A stretch of 64,000 nt of DNA from Planococcus citri (Eukaryota; Arthropoda; Insecta; Hemiptera; Pseudococcidae): the NCBI RefSeq assembly GCF_950023065.1, contig NC_088679.1, forward strand, positions 3,844,001-3,908,000, read 5' to 3'. The translations under genes were made by a program, and so were the position numbers. The first letter of the stretch is position 1. Every line of letters begins with the position of its first letter. Positions 1 to 10,230 of the stretch are shown in pieces. The notes below the pieces were generated by a model. It saw only the letters and a program-made list of their open reading frames with translations, had not been told where the DNA came from and ran no database searches.

Positions 1-1770
1 TATTATAATTTTAAAACTGAGTCATTTTTACCAAAACAGGTTGAATTGGGGCAAGAGTGAAACATAAGAAGATTTTTGAAAAAATGTCTTCTCTTTGAGA
101 GATCATAGTTTCTCTTCAGAGACACTTGCGATGCTGAAATCTTTCCTAGATAACCTTAAACTTAAAACGAAGGTCTTTGCCGAATTTGGTCAAAATCTTT
201 CGAATTGCTCAATCATTTCTCAAAATGCCTTCAAAATCTTCAATCAATGCTGATTGAGGAGGGAAGGAAATATTTTTCTTTTAGATTAGGTATTTCACAA
301 TTACTACCTAGGTACCTACGTCAAAACATCAAAAAAAATATCGTTTCAGAATTTGAAGAAACATTTTAAAATAAGTGGCGCCAATTTTCCGGCCATTTTT
401 GCCAATTTCAAAAAAAAATCAAGAAAAACAGCCAAAAACTTATTAATTTTGTTCATTTTTTTGAAGTTGAAAATTATTACTAAAAAATTGGCACCACTGT
501 ATTCCAAAATATATCTCCAGTTTCAAAACCAGTATATCGCTACATATAATTTTCAAAAAAAGAATTTCTCCTAATGTAAGCAATTTTCAAGAACCCTCAA
601 AGGGGTCTTGGATTTTTATGGCAATGACCTAGGACCCTTAAGGTCGATGAAAAATCTCAAATAATATCTTTTAAAATCAGACAATTTTTCACAGAAATGT
701 TTGGGTCGATCTGGAACCAAAAAACCCAGGATTTTTTTGAAAATGTCCCCGTTTTGAGAACTCCCATCTCTCCTCTAGGAGCGCCTCCGGAGCTAAAATA
801 TTTCCTACGTGACTTTCAAGTCAAAATGAAGATTCCGCCACTGAATCTGATTGAAATCTTTCGACTTTTTTCTCGCAATACACTCTGATGCATTTACTTA
901 CATGACCAAAAAACTTGTTTTAAAATGATTTCATGAGACGATAGAGCAGCGCTGCGCCAACAACTTGAAAAATCCTGCAAAAAATCATCGGTAGTGGAGA
1001 AAATACTGGGAAAAAAGTAAAAACGATTTTGGGGAGGGGGGTACCTGATCTGTAAAAATGTGGACCCTTCCACTAAGTAAGATCGTTGTTGTAGTGGGAA
1101 AATAATGAAAAATATCAGGGTCATTGCCAACCCCCCTCCCTCCCCCCAAAAAATATTTCCAAAGATACCCCTCCTCCCCCAATCTGCTTATGGACTCGAA
1201 AATCATCGGAGTAAAAAAAGAATCTGAGTTTGACTGCCCAATTAGCATAAATAGGTATTTATTACGCTAGTTTTTCAAAAATTTTAGCTGAAAATTGCAA
1301 AAAGTACCTAGCAGCCTATAAAGATCAGCGATCCTGATATTAAGTCAATAATCCATTCAACCAGAAAAGTAACTTTTCTTCAAGAAGGCACAAGGCAGAC
1401 GTATAAGTAAGCAAGTAAGTAAGTTTTTTTTTTTTATTATCTATTTTTAAAAAGTGATCATTGTTAGCTACAAATTAAGAATTTGATCTATAGGACAGAC
1501 AAGATTGCGATTACTTATCCGAAATGCTTATCACGGATAAACTCGTAAAGGGGTTCGAATTTGACTATTTATATTGCCTTCATAGACACTTTGAAGATTT
1601 TGGGCTTCTGGAGGTGGTGAGTGTTACGTATCTGGTTGAAATCTGGGCTGAACTCGTTACCACCGCTACATATTTGCTAAATTGAGTAGATACGCAAATC
1701 ATCGATCAATGATTCGACTCCTTACAAGTTGTGGTTTGGCAAACCACTGTGAATAAAACACCTTCGAATA
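1..1770. other. Repeat-derived non-coding DNA
   Basis: No gene is recognised. The stretch is AT-rich with short open frames that overlap on both strands and look like noise. Part of it, roughly 750-900 (a GGAGCGCCTCCGGAGCTAAA-like block followed by a TGAAGATT..CCACTGAAT block), resembles the tandemly duplicated unit at 13248-14394, so it belongs to the same dispersed repeat family. A purine/pyrimidine-skewed run occupies about 1030-1180. A small hairpin sits near 1729-1747 (GTGGTTTGGCAAACCAC). Confidence 0.5.
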
Positions 1771-2050
1771 GTGAGTTCGAAGTGTTACATCATCATTCCG
1801 ATCCAGTTATGTCAAAACCTGGATAAAAAGGTACTCGTTGGTTACCTTGTCGGATACGATGGTGACGAGCAATATCTAGTCCATGTTCCCAAGAAACGTG
1901 ACATTGTTTGTTTGAGAGATGTCACTTTCAACGAAAGACTTCGAGATTGTGAAGAACGCGGTACGTTGCTGATCAACAATGATTTGCTCGATCCAGTTGA
2001 TAACAAAAGTAGCAGTGATTCGAATTTGAAGGAAACTAAAAGCACTACAC
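1771..2050 (+). pseudogene. Ty1/copia-type retrotransposon pol fragment, end of integrase region
   Basis: The frame reads a segment typical of the region just after the copia integrase core: an IP..L..LDKK stretch, then VGYLVGYDGDEQYLVHVP, then LRDVTFNE. This is the 'GYLVGYD..YRV..P....SRDV.F.E' block that precedes the variable linker to reverse transcriptase. There is no ATG in frame at the start and no adjoining integrase core, so it is a remnant. The frame runs on through a Ser/Thr/Lys-rich linker to about 2115, where it stops. A second piece of the same polyprotein may lie at 6005-6328, separated by two inserted TIR elements. The family call is strong; the exact lineage is not determined. 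Confidence 0.75.
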
Positions 2051-2391
2051 CAACACCTAAGAAAACAAGCCATCAGATATTCACTAATTGCAAACAGGTT
2101 TTTGCTTTTTGTTAGGAGCTTTTTTTTAGTTTTTTTTTTTTTTGTAAATTTGATCACAACCAAAAGCAAGAAGAAATCTACAGATTACAGAGTAATGAAT
2201 TTGCAAAAAAGATTAAAGAAAACTGAATAAATAAAGCTTCTGGCTTTGGCTAGCTTTTAAGTTGCTTTGCTTTTAGCTTTCAAACCCCCCCACACTTCCT
2301 CAGCTTTCAGCTTTCAGCTAGGGCTAGCTTTCTGCTTTCCTGCTTTCCATCCCTATTATGTACATTCAGTCATTCAGTGATAATTAGCGTA
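2051..2391. repeat. T-rich stretch and AGCTTTC-rich low-complexity tract
   Basis: After the copia remnant comes a T-run around 2117-2143, then a tract at about 2236-2350 made of repeated AGCTTTC/GGCTAGCTTT-like words. It lies immediately left of the TIR element whose own subterminal motif is GCTAGC, so it may be an older fragment of the same family or a chance low-complexity tract. The segment 2059-2110 also resembles 13182-13240. Confidence 0.4.
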
Positions 2392-3074
2392 CCCAATTGA
2401 CAAAATCGTAAGCGTTTTGCTAGCGGAACCTCGCGTTTACCTCGCTGACTCGCGTTTATCTGGCGAATTTCTCGCGATTTTCAGCTAGCAACATTTCCTT
2501 CCTTACGCAAATCAAGCAGTTTACTAGCGATTGTAAGCTAGCGTTTCAGATGCTCGCAAAAAGCTAGCGATCATCTAGCACATTTCAGCTACTTTAAAAA
2601 TGGTTAGATTTGCTCGTTTTATGCTCGCGAAAAGCAAGCGATCATCTCGCGCACTTGAGCTAGTTTGAAAATGCTTAGATTTGCTCGTGTAATTCTAGCG
2701 ATCAGCGAGTGAATTTTTGCTAGCTTTCCTACTCATGTCTTTGTTTTCAAAGGGTATTCCAGAGTAAAATAGATAAAATGCCCCTACCCTTGGATTTTTG
2801 AAATTTTAATGAAACATTGTTGGGTTCAACCCCCTCCCCCCATATTTACCACTCAAAATGCCGTTTTTTTTCATTTTTTTATGCCTATTAACAATCAAGA
2901 TTGCGAGGTACAATTTTGGAAACACGTTTATTGGATGTATTCTTGACCCTCAGACATCATATACTATATTCGAAATTTTTTCTTTGTTGCGCCGTGGTGA
3001 AAACTTGGAATAATGTATTGTAGGGGGATGGGGGGTGAAATGGGAATTTTGAGAAAAATGATCATCAATGAGTG

Positions 3075-3350
3075 GGGTATCGTTTTCATATGATTCAATA
3101 CCGCTGAGCACGAATATGACTTGAGATTTTCTGCTACACTCACCTTCCCCTCTCCAGAGCCCCTCAGCCCCCCTAAATTTTCACAATTTTTGAAATAAAA
3201 TCATTTTGATGACATTGGTGTCGTTTTCATATGATTCAATACCGCTGAGCACGAATATGACTTAGGATTTTCTGCTGCACTCACCTTCCCCTCTCCAGAG
3301 CCCCTCAGCACCCCTCAATTTTCATGATTTTCGAAATAAAGTTATTTTGA
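3075..3350. repeat. Tandem duplication of about 136 bp in the left palindrome arm
   Basis: The block running from TATCGTTTTCATATGATTCA through CCTTCCCCTCTCCAGAGCCC to a TTTTGATGA word occurs twice in direct orientation with small differences (for example CTACACTCACC against CTGCACTCACC). The right arm has only one copy, so the duplication arose after the palindrome formed, or the right copy was lost. Confidence 0.8.
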
Positions 3351-3591
3351 TGATGTTGGTTTCATTGCTATGGGAAAATTACATAAGTTCATTGTTATTG
3401 TACATGAAATTTCTCGTAGAATGAGCTACAGCACATGGCTCCCCCTCATAACATTCTTTACTTTTTTTTAATCAGTATTTCGTTACCATATTTTTTTCTC
3501 GTGATTTTTCATGTAGGTAGTCATTGAATTATAAAATACATACTCATACGTACTCAAGTTACAGTTATCATGAATATTATTATGCCACATA

Positions 3592-3655
3592 TGCTCTGTA
3601 TACCTATACAGTGCAGTACACATTGCTCTGTATACCTATACAGTGCAGTACACAT
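3592..3655. repeat. Two perfect 32 bp tandem units in the palindrome loop
   Basis: The unit starts TGCTCTGTATACCTATACAG and ends GTACACAT. It is present twice back to back (3592-3623 and 3624-3655) without a mismatch. Each unit itself contains a small inverted pair, CTGTATA..TATACAG. Confidence 0.9.
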
Positions 3656-4977
3656 ACAGATTTGTAACGTTTTCTGTGTAGCAAAAAAATCAAGGGTCCA
3701 CCCCCTGGGGGGGGAAGTCATGTGCTCTAGCTCATTCTATGAGAAATTTTATGTACAATAACAATGCACTTACCTATGTAATTTTCCCATAGCAACAAAA
3801 CCAATGTCATCAATACAACTTTATTTCAAAAATCGTGAAAATTGAGGGGGCTGAGGGACTCTGGAGAGGGGTAGGTGAGTGTAGCAGAAAATCTGAGGTC
3901 ATATTCGTGCTCAGCGGTATTGAATCATATGAAAACAATACCCTACTCATTGATAATCATTTTTCTCAAAATTCCCATTTTACCCCCCATCCCCCTACAA
4001 TACATTATTCCAAGTTTTTCACCACGGCGCACCAAAGAAAAAATTTCGAATATAGTATATGATGTCTGAGGGTCAAGAATACATCCAAAAAACGTGTTTC
4101 CAAAATTGTACCTCGCAATCTTGATTGTTAATAGGCATAAAAAAATGAAAAAAACGCCATTTTGAGTGGTAAATATGGGGGAGAGGGTTGAAAATTTTTG
4201 TGGAGATACCTACCAAGGATATACATAACTTCCAGAAAAATTTTCAAAATCGGCTGAAATGGAGCTGAGAAAAGTGTTATTGAAATTTCAAAAAAGAGGG
4301 GGTTCCCAAAAAGGGGAGGTGGTGTGGATCTAAAATTTTTCACGCGGTAGCTTCTCGATGGTACCCAGCTACCCACTTTCCATGCTAGTATCAACCCGAA
4401 CGCTCTCGGGGGGCCGTTTCACCCCTCCTATGAGCCGATAGTTTTTTTGTGTTTTTTAGACAACCCCTCTCATTTGAACGGTTCCAGCTCCGGCCCCCTT
4501 GGGGGTGGAAGGAAAGTTGATATATAACTAGATCGGAAATTTGACGTAGATTCTTTTATCTAACCACATATTTTTCGCTAAAATGCAATGCGGGGGAGAA
4601 AATTGCGAAAAACTGGTTTGGGAGGCTTAGATCCACAATAGGGGAGAACGCTCACCAGGGACGAGCGGGGACTCATCGGATTCGTGTTCAGCACATAGCT
4701 TTCTACCTCACGTTTCCCAATGACCCTTTTTTTTGTCCAATTTTCCTGGACTATGATGGATATTTTTCAATTTTTTATTGAGGTTTTAAGTAGGTAGGTC
4801 TACCTACCTAACTGAAAATTCAATTTATAGATAAATGATTGATAATGAACATTCTTCTTTAAAAAATTTGCAATGAGAAACACTGATTCACACACTGCAA
4901 TCCAATAAATGCCACATTACAAACTTGTACAGTGATACACCAATCAATACTTGGAGGGCCTGAATCAAATATCTCCG

Positions 4978-5040
4978 TCGTGGCCATGTCGTTAAGCGTA
5001 GGTAGTTAGGAACATAGGGTTGCTGGTTCGAATCCCCGTT
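4978..5040 (+). other. tRNA-like Pol III promoter module
   Basis: The segment holds an A-box-like TGGCCATGTCGTTAAGCG and, about 35 bp further on, a perfect B-box GGTTCGAATCC. The flanks do not form a convincing acceptor stem, so this is a tRNA-derived module rather than a functional tRNA gene. A clear relative, with the same left flank GGGCCTGAATCAAATAT and the same right flank GTAGGAAAATTTTC, is present on the minus strand at about 51592-51665 inside another TIR element. Confidence 0.65.
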
Positions 5041-5544
5041 AATTAGGTAGGAAAATTTTCGTAGGTAAATTAGGTCTTAAAAAATTCGTTGTGATAAGGG
5101 GAATTCAGACGTAAAGAAATTCTCAAAATTGAGGGTACCTAACCCCACTCTTTTAATTTTTGAAAATAAAATTTTGGCTTTAATGGGTGATTATTATTTT
5201 ATTTAGTGGAATGGTAGCGTATAGCGAGCTGAGAAAGAAGCAACATGTTCTGCTAGCGTTTTTATCGCTCAAAAAAATCCGAAAACTGCACAAAACGCTA
5301 GCTTTCTGCTAGCTTTTTCCTAGCTGAGGCTCGCTTTCTTTTAACGAACACGCTAGCTTTTTGCTAGTGATTTTCTAGCGTGAAACACTGGCGAAAAAAA
5401 GCTAGCAGAGAGTCCCAAAATCACGCTAGTGCGCTAGCGCAATTGTAGCGTGATTAGCTAGCTATTATCTAGCATTTTTATCCAAATTTTTGTCAATTGG
5501 GTAATTAATTAGCAAAACAATAAAGAACATCAGTATGACATCAC

Positions 5545-5972
5545 ACATTTTTACATTGAGGAGGTTGGTGACAAAGTTAGACAAACGCCATGAAGTTAGT
5601 TTTGAGAAAATTGAGGTTTTTTATCAATTACAAAAATATGCAGCGCTGAAGTTTCTACCTTACTGTGAAGTGTGGATGAAGTTGGGTATTGACTCTTATA
5701 GGATTTTTAATGCTCTTTTCATTGGTGAGGTCCGTTTCTCACAAAATAGTCCATAATAAAAGGGTGAAATACGCGTTCAAAGTTTTTGAGGCAAAACTTT
5801 GACTGAGTTATGTACCCTTTTATGAACTATTTTGTAAGTAACGGATCTCAGCAATGGAAAGAGCGTTAAAAATCCTATAAGAATCAATACCTAACTCAAT
5901 TTTTTTGGAAATGGCGTTTGTCTAACTTTGTCACTAACCTCCTCATTGTCAAAACGTCATCTATATGCGGTG
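5545..5972. mobile_element. Foldback TIR element with 10 bp flanking direct repeat
   Basis: The two halves are inverted copies of each other: GAGGAGGTTGGTGACAAAGT and ACAAACGCCAT on the left are mirrored by ATGGCGTTTGTCTAACTTTG and CACTAACCTCCTC on the right, and the arms run nearly to the centre near 5760. Identical words ATGACATCAC flank it at 5535-5544 and 5973-5982, which reads as a 10 bp target duplication. Long TIRs with 8-10 bp duplications are characteristic of Mutator-like elements; that assignment is inference because no transposase is present. Confidence 0.7.
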
Positions 5973-6004
5973 ATGACATCACGCAGACTCTATGCACTCT
6001 CCTA

Positions 6005-6328
6005 TCCAAATCACAGAATGGGTCTCTCCAAAATACTGTTCACTGATTGGAAAAACCCTAAGGAAGAGTGCACCTTCTGCGTCGAAGCAGTCACAGTCTA
6101 CTCCAAAATCGTCTCCAAAATCATCGAAATCGTTGTCCGAGAACGAAGATTCGCATAACGATGATAATTTTCAAACCGCTAACAACGATCCAGAAGAATC
6201 TGAGCTTCTGTCTCAATGGAGACACTTACATGACAAAAACCAATTGAAATCTCCAATTCCCAAAAATGTTGCTAATTGCGTTGAAATCGAGATTTTCATG
6301 GCTGAATTCAAAGCTTCACGGAAGTCGT
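6005..6328 (+). pseudogene. Probable second copia-type pol fragment (integrase/RT linker)
   Basis: The frame encodes a Ser/Pro/Lys-rich run (SASKQSQSTPKSSPKSSKS), an acidic/Asn stretch, then LRHLHDKNQLKSP-like text (the W in SQWRHLHDKNQLKSP may replace an Arg/Leu) and VEIEIFMAE. Copia polyproteins have just such a linker ending in 'LRDR..LK.P' and a 'xAE.xEP' word before reverse transcriptase. The piece is cut off at 6329 by another foldback element. It fits as a continuation of 1771-2050 once the intervening TIR elements are subtracted. The match is weaker than for the first fragment. Confidence 0.35.
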
Positions 6329-6667
6329 GTCATCTTCGATGTTTGTTGACTTTACGAAATGTAAATGACCTTATCAATTTGAGAATTACCTGTAATAACA
6401 GCAAAATAAACAATTACTTACAGATAAATACGCAATTTTTACATTATTTTTAACATTTTCCCTAATTCGAAAATTATCGAGCAATAAATTGACTGAAACT
6501 GCTCCGTATAAACATGAAGAACATTGATCATGTTTCCTCAAATTCAGTTGATGTTAAAGATGCGCAGATTTATCTGTAATTGTTTATTTCACCATTATTA
6601 TTACAGGTAATTCTTGAATTGATAAGATCGTTTATGTTTTGTAAGGTCAACAAACATCGAAGATGAC
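6329..6667. mobile_element. 339 bp foldback element
   Basis: The left arm starts GTCATCTTCGATGTTTGTTG and the right end is its complement, CAACAAACATCGAAGATGAC. The arms are about 107 bp long and match through GAATTACCTGTAATAA and AATAAACAATTA. A spacer of roughly 120 bp separates them. No clear target duplication is seen. It interrupts the probable copia linker fragment. Confidence 0.75.
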
Positions 6668-6805
6668 TTTGTAATATTTTTATACTCGCGATTCCGTTTT
6701 TCGAATGTCTATAACTATAATGTTTCGATCATGCTAACGTTCGTATTATGGCGATTTTCTACCATTTTAATTTCTGTACATATTTGTTTATTGTAAGTAT
6801 TACAT
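6668..6805. other. No feature seen
   Basis: Short AT-rich stretch between two TIR elements with no recognisable coding or structural signal. Confidence 0.4.
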
Positions 6806-6809
6806 ATAA

Positions 6810-7731
6810 GGTAAGTGCAGCTAATTACACCACGTTGGCAATTACGCCACTACTGCAGTTCTCATAGTAAACGGGTAGATGGCGCCGTGTGACGTTTTTT
6901 AGGTGATTGTACTGTTAAAGCCAAGGTAGGAAAACCAAAAATATCACCGGACCGGATAATTTTCTGATCTGTGGCTCGCTTTTTCGTAAATCTGATGCCA
7001 AAAAAAAACGTCATGTTAAATTGACCACAGTTTGGAAACGCGCTGTAATTTGTAATAAGGGCGAAAAAAAATTCTGAAGATATGTTTCCTGTAGTAAATT
7101 TAATGACGGATTTCAATGCGATAAACAGTTTTTTGTTATTTCTCAATGAAAGTATCGAAATGTTGAAAAACATACAAAAGTACCAATGTAGAAAATAACG
7201 CCACTTTAAAAAAACTCTTTCAGGACTTTCACATATTTGACCAAAATGCTAAGAAATAAATTTCAGCGATGTTTTTATCAATAATTTTAAATAATTTTTT
7301 TTGGTGGTGGGGGAGAGTGGTGGAATTACCTGCATATGTTGATGAATACACCACTTTGGTGAATAATTTTTCAGAAATGGAGGGGTGGGATAGGGGGAGG
7401 GGTAATGGAAAACATTTTTTTTTAGGGAAAGGTAGCCAATAAGATGCCCAAAATGCCAAATGATTTTTACCAATGTTTTCATAGATTTTAAATAGTTTTT
7501 TGGGGTGGTGGCGTAATTACCTGCACCTGTTGATAATTACGCCACTTTTGTAAAAAATTTTCAGGAGGTGATTGGCGGTATTGGGGGAGGGGTAAGAAAA
7601 AAAATGTTTTTCGTGAAAGGTAGCTAATAAGATGTACTTTGAGGTGGTTCATTCACATTTTTGCCAAAGATGCATTTCAACCCCACTAAATGACCTCAAA
7701 CCTTAGGGTGGCGTAATTACCTGCACTTACC
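6810..7731. mobile_element. TIR element with iterated GTGGCGTAATTACCTGCAC motif
   Basis: The left end GGTAAGTGCAGCTAATTACA and the right end GTAATTACCTGCACTTACC are inverted repeats. Copies of the subterminal word GTGGCGTAATTACCTGCAC, in either orientation, recur near 6817, 6840, 7195, 7317, 7506, 7535 and 7706. The right flank is TTAA (7732-7735) and the left flank is ATAA (6806-6809), compatible with a decayed TTAA target duplication. No transposase is present. The end sequence GGTAAG is shared with 39017-39984, suggesting one superfamily; TTAA sites are used by piggyBac and Kolobok elements. Confidence 0.65.
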
Positions 7732-7799
7732 TTAAGTATACATCGTCATTTTATTTCGATGTGTGCATCATATTATTTCATCAGTGAGGATGACATCGA

Positions 7800-8295
7800 T
7801 GGCTTGGTATAAATACCACATAAGTCCAAAATCCTAAATTTTTCAGGAGAACACAAAAAACGTTTAAAACATTCATATTTTGTTATTTGCAGTTTTAGGC
7901 ATTATTATGTTTTAGAGGTCTTAATGGTATGGCCTGATGATATTTTATAGGTTGATAAAATACAATTAGTTGATTAAAGCGCTTTGGAAGGACATACGAG
8001 GTTTCTAGAGACGACATACGAGGTTTTCATTGTACTTACGTATGACTTATGTGGTTTTTAACAAGGACTTACGAGGTTTTCAAATTTACAATTGATGAAA
8101 TTCATACAGGTACTTACCTCGTAAGTCGGACTTACGTGTTTTTTAATGTTGGATTTTCGCCGATTAGAGCGCTAGGATGCGTTTTAGACTTACGAGGTTT
8201 TTAAATTCGGATTCCTACTTGTTTTTTTACTAAAGAAACCACAAAAAAAGCATTTTTGAAAAAATCTGGACTTACAAGGTTTTTATACCAAGCCA
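7800..8295. mobile_element. 496 bp TIR element with iterated GACTTACGAGGTTTT motif
   Basis: TIRs are TGGCTTGGTATAAATACC at the left and TTTATACCAAGCCA at the right, flanked on both sides by TCGA (7796-7799 and 8296-8299), read as a 4 bp target duplication. At least eight copies of GACTTACGAGGTTTT or close variants (CATACGAGG, CTTATGTGG, CTTACAAGG) are spread through the interior, including one just inside each TIR (the left one inverted). No coding capacity. Confidence 0.75.
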
Positions 8296-8299
8296 TCGA

Positions 8300-9000
8300 C
8301 ATATAGAGGACCAAAAATCTTACCATGGAATTTTTCCAGGTCAATTGAAATTTTTGATTTGGCACATTTTTCTAAATTGGAAAATAGTCATTTCCAATTT
8401 AAAAAAAATGATTGTTCTTTATGAGATGATAAGATCAAAGATAACCTATCTCGTTTTTCGGAAATGAGGACTTTCCAAAAAGGAGTTGAAAATTCCCAAA
8501 ACAGCCAGATTCAACTTTTTAACCCTTTCAAAGTTTTTATAGTTTGAGTGAACTAAAATTAAAGATCTAGTGAGTTCATCATAAGAGATCACTCCAAAGT
8601 TACAAAACAGAAAAAAGTTAAATCTAAAAAAATTTTTCACTTCGGAAAAGAGGAAATTTGATAAATGAAAACGCAAAAAAATGACAAACCATATTATTTT
8701 CCTAAAAAAATACCAAAATCCAGAGAACTTGGAATCGACATCGACAGTGCTGAGGATAAGAGTCACAATAATGTTATAAATGCTACACTTCGAATAAAAC
8801 GTTCTTAAGGACACTGTCGACCTGAAGACACATTCAAGAGTACAAATTGCACTCGGAAAGTTTCTTACAGCAATCGAGGATTACTACGAACCATGTGGTA
8901 ATTCACTCCTCCCCCTTCCATCTCTCAAAGCTACCTATAAACTCGATCAAAACCTCGGCGTGAAATTTCATCCCTTTAAACCACTTGAAAACAATAATCG
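8300..9000. other. Repeat-derived AT-rich DNA
   Basis: No gene recognised. The segment at about 8725-8770 (ATCGACATCGACAGTGCTGA) is mirrored in inverted orientation near 10475-10510, so part of this stretch is a dispersed repeat. The minus-strand open frame at 8446-8814 has an implausible Phe/Lys-rich composition. Confidence 0.4.
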
Positions 9001-10230
9001 CCAACGTATAGTGAAATTATCTCGAGCTCAGCTGGTTCATTTGGTTTTCTCAGTACAGCTACCGAGTACTCGTAGTACAATTCCCATCGCAGGGGACTTT
9101 TGTTAGTCGCGTAATTATCGCAATTCTTTCATTCATTCATTCGGCGACGACGACTACGACGATGAATTTAAACGTTAATGAAAAAAGTTGAAAAATTACC
9201 AACGAGAAGTAATTTCTTCAACATGGAAGAAAAAGTTGTTCGGTGTCTGCTGCAAATATGACACGAATTGGAGCGGTATAAAAAATCCATTAAAGCGACG
9301 AATAATAATCGGTTGCACTTTATACGTTTTAATCTTTCAAACTTTCGTTATACTCTGCGGATTAGTATTTTCTCTTAATTATAAGCAACGAGTAAAGTGA
9401 GCTTACTCTTGCAGTTTGGTTACTCGATAATGACTCTTGAAGCAACTTGGCGTCCACGTACCTTTTAGGAAACCTCGGTGTTGGTATATTTTTATTCCAA
9501 GTTGGATGAAAAAAAAATACAATAGTATTTTGTAGAGAAACTCGCGCGTAGAGCTATACCCAAAATTAAGATGCTCGTTAAAGAAAAACGTGATTAAGTA
9601 AAAACGTTATGAAACATTTTTATATGCGCAGTTTTCCATTTCCTCCCCCCCCCCCAGTCCCTCTCCTCAAAAGTAAATTCTTTCAACAATACCTAACTAT
9701 ACACTTATAAGTAGGTAGAGATATACCTACTTATATAGACGTATACTGCGAGCTTAGGTAATTTTTCAGCCAGATGGAAATTTTCTACAAAACGTCACCG
9801 GTTAAAGTAGGTACATAGGTATGAGTATAAGCAGCTAAGGTTTTATTTTTAAATGAAAAAATTTTCGCAAAATTAAACAAATCTTTTTTCGCTTTATCGT
9901 CCCAAAAAGCTAAAAACTTTTTTCTCGGCGACGTAAAAGTTGAACATACATGTACGAGAATTCGTTCCGTGTCGCTTTCGCTATACCGCGCCAAACTTAT
10001 GAACGAAATTTAACTACTTAACTGTTGAATCGAGTGGGCTTATCGTTTTCCCAACACATTATGGTTTATTTTATTTATTTTACGCCGAGTTTGTTTTACT
10101 GCCGCCTGCATGTAAAAGTCGTTGACGACTGAAAAAAAATGGCACACGTTGAACGTAAAATTTTTGCTACTTAAGCTCGTCGTGGATTTTACGAAGAATG
10201 AGTTTCTTTTTTTTTTACGAAATAGTCATT
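9001..10230. other. Apparently unique non-coding DNA, CpG-bearing
   Basis: The composition shifts from A/T homopolymer-rich repeats to CpG-containing sequence with CGACGACGAC runs (9141-9160), and I see no copies of it elsewhere in the window. An open stretch at 9188-9387 would encode a short peptide with a hydrophobic segment but has no ATG in frame. A promoter or 5' exon of an unrecognised gene is possible; nothing decisive is visible. Confidence 0.35.

Larger units (their letters stand above)
2825..4190. repeat. Large imperfect palindrome inside the TIR element
   Basis: The left arm (about 2825-3440) reads, in reverse complement, as the right arm (about 3695-4190). Matching landmarks are ATGCCTATTAACAATCAAG at 2881 against its complement ending at 4138, the CCGTGGTGAAAACTTGGAAT block, the ACCGCTGAGCACGAATATGA block, and CATGAAATTTCTCGTAGAAT next to the loop. 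The loop (about 3453-3705) is unrelated sequence. The left arm carries an extra internal tandem copy, so the arms differ in length. Confidence 0.8.
2392..5501. mobile_element. 3.1 kb TIR element with GCTAGC-rich subterminal arrays
   Basis: The left end CCCAATTGACAAAA and the right end TTTTTGTCAATTGGG are inverted repeats, and the element is flanked on both sides by TA (2390-2391 and 5502-5503), which fits a TA target duplication. The first 350 bp hold five perfect GCTAGC words and the last 290 bp hold seven, with many one-off variants (CTAGCG, CTCGCG). The centre is a large imperfect palindrome (arms about 2825-3440 and 3695-4190). A tRNA-like module lies at 4978-5040. No transposase frame is visible, so it is non-autonomous. 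The terminal core CCC(A/T)ATTGACAAAA is shared with the element at 22474-23079. Confidence 0.75.

Noticed and set aside
9188..9400. Open frame with a hydrophobic segment (IIIGCTLYVLIFQTFVILCG)
   Set aside because: No ATG in frame, no homologue recognised, no firm splice sites. It could be an exon encoding a membrane anchor, but the evidence is too thin to annotate as a gene.
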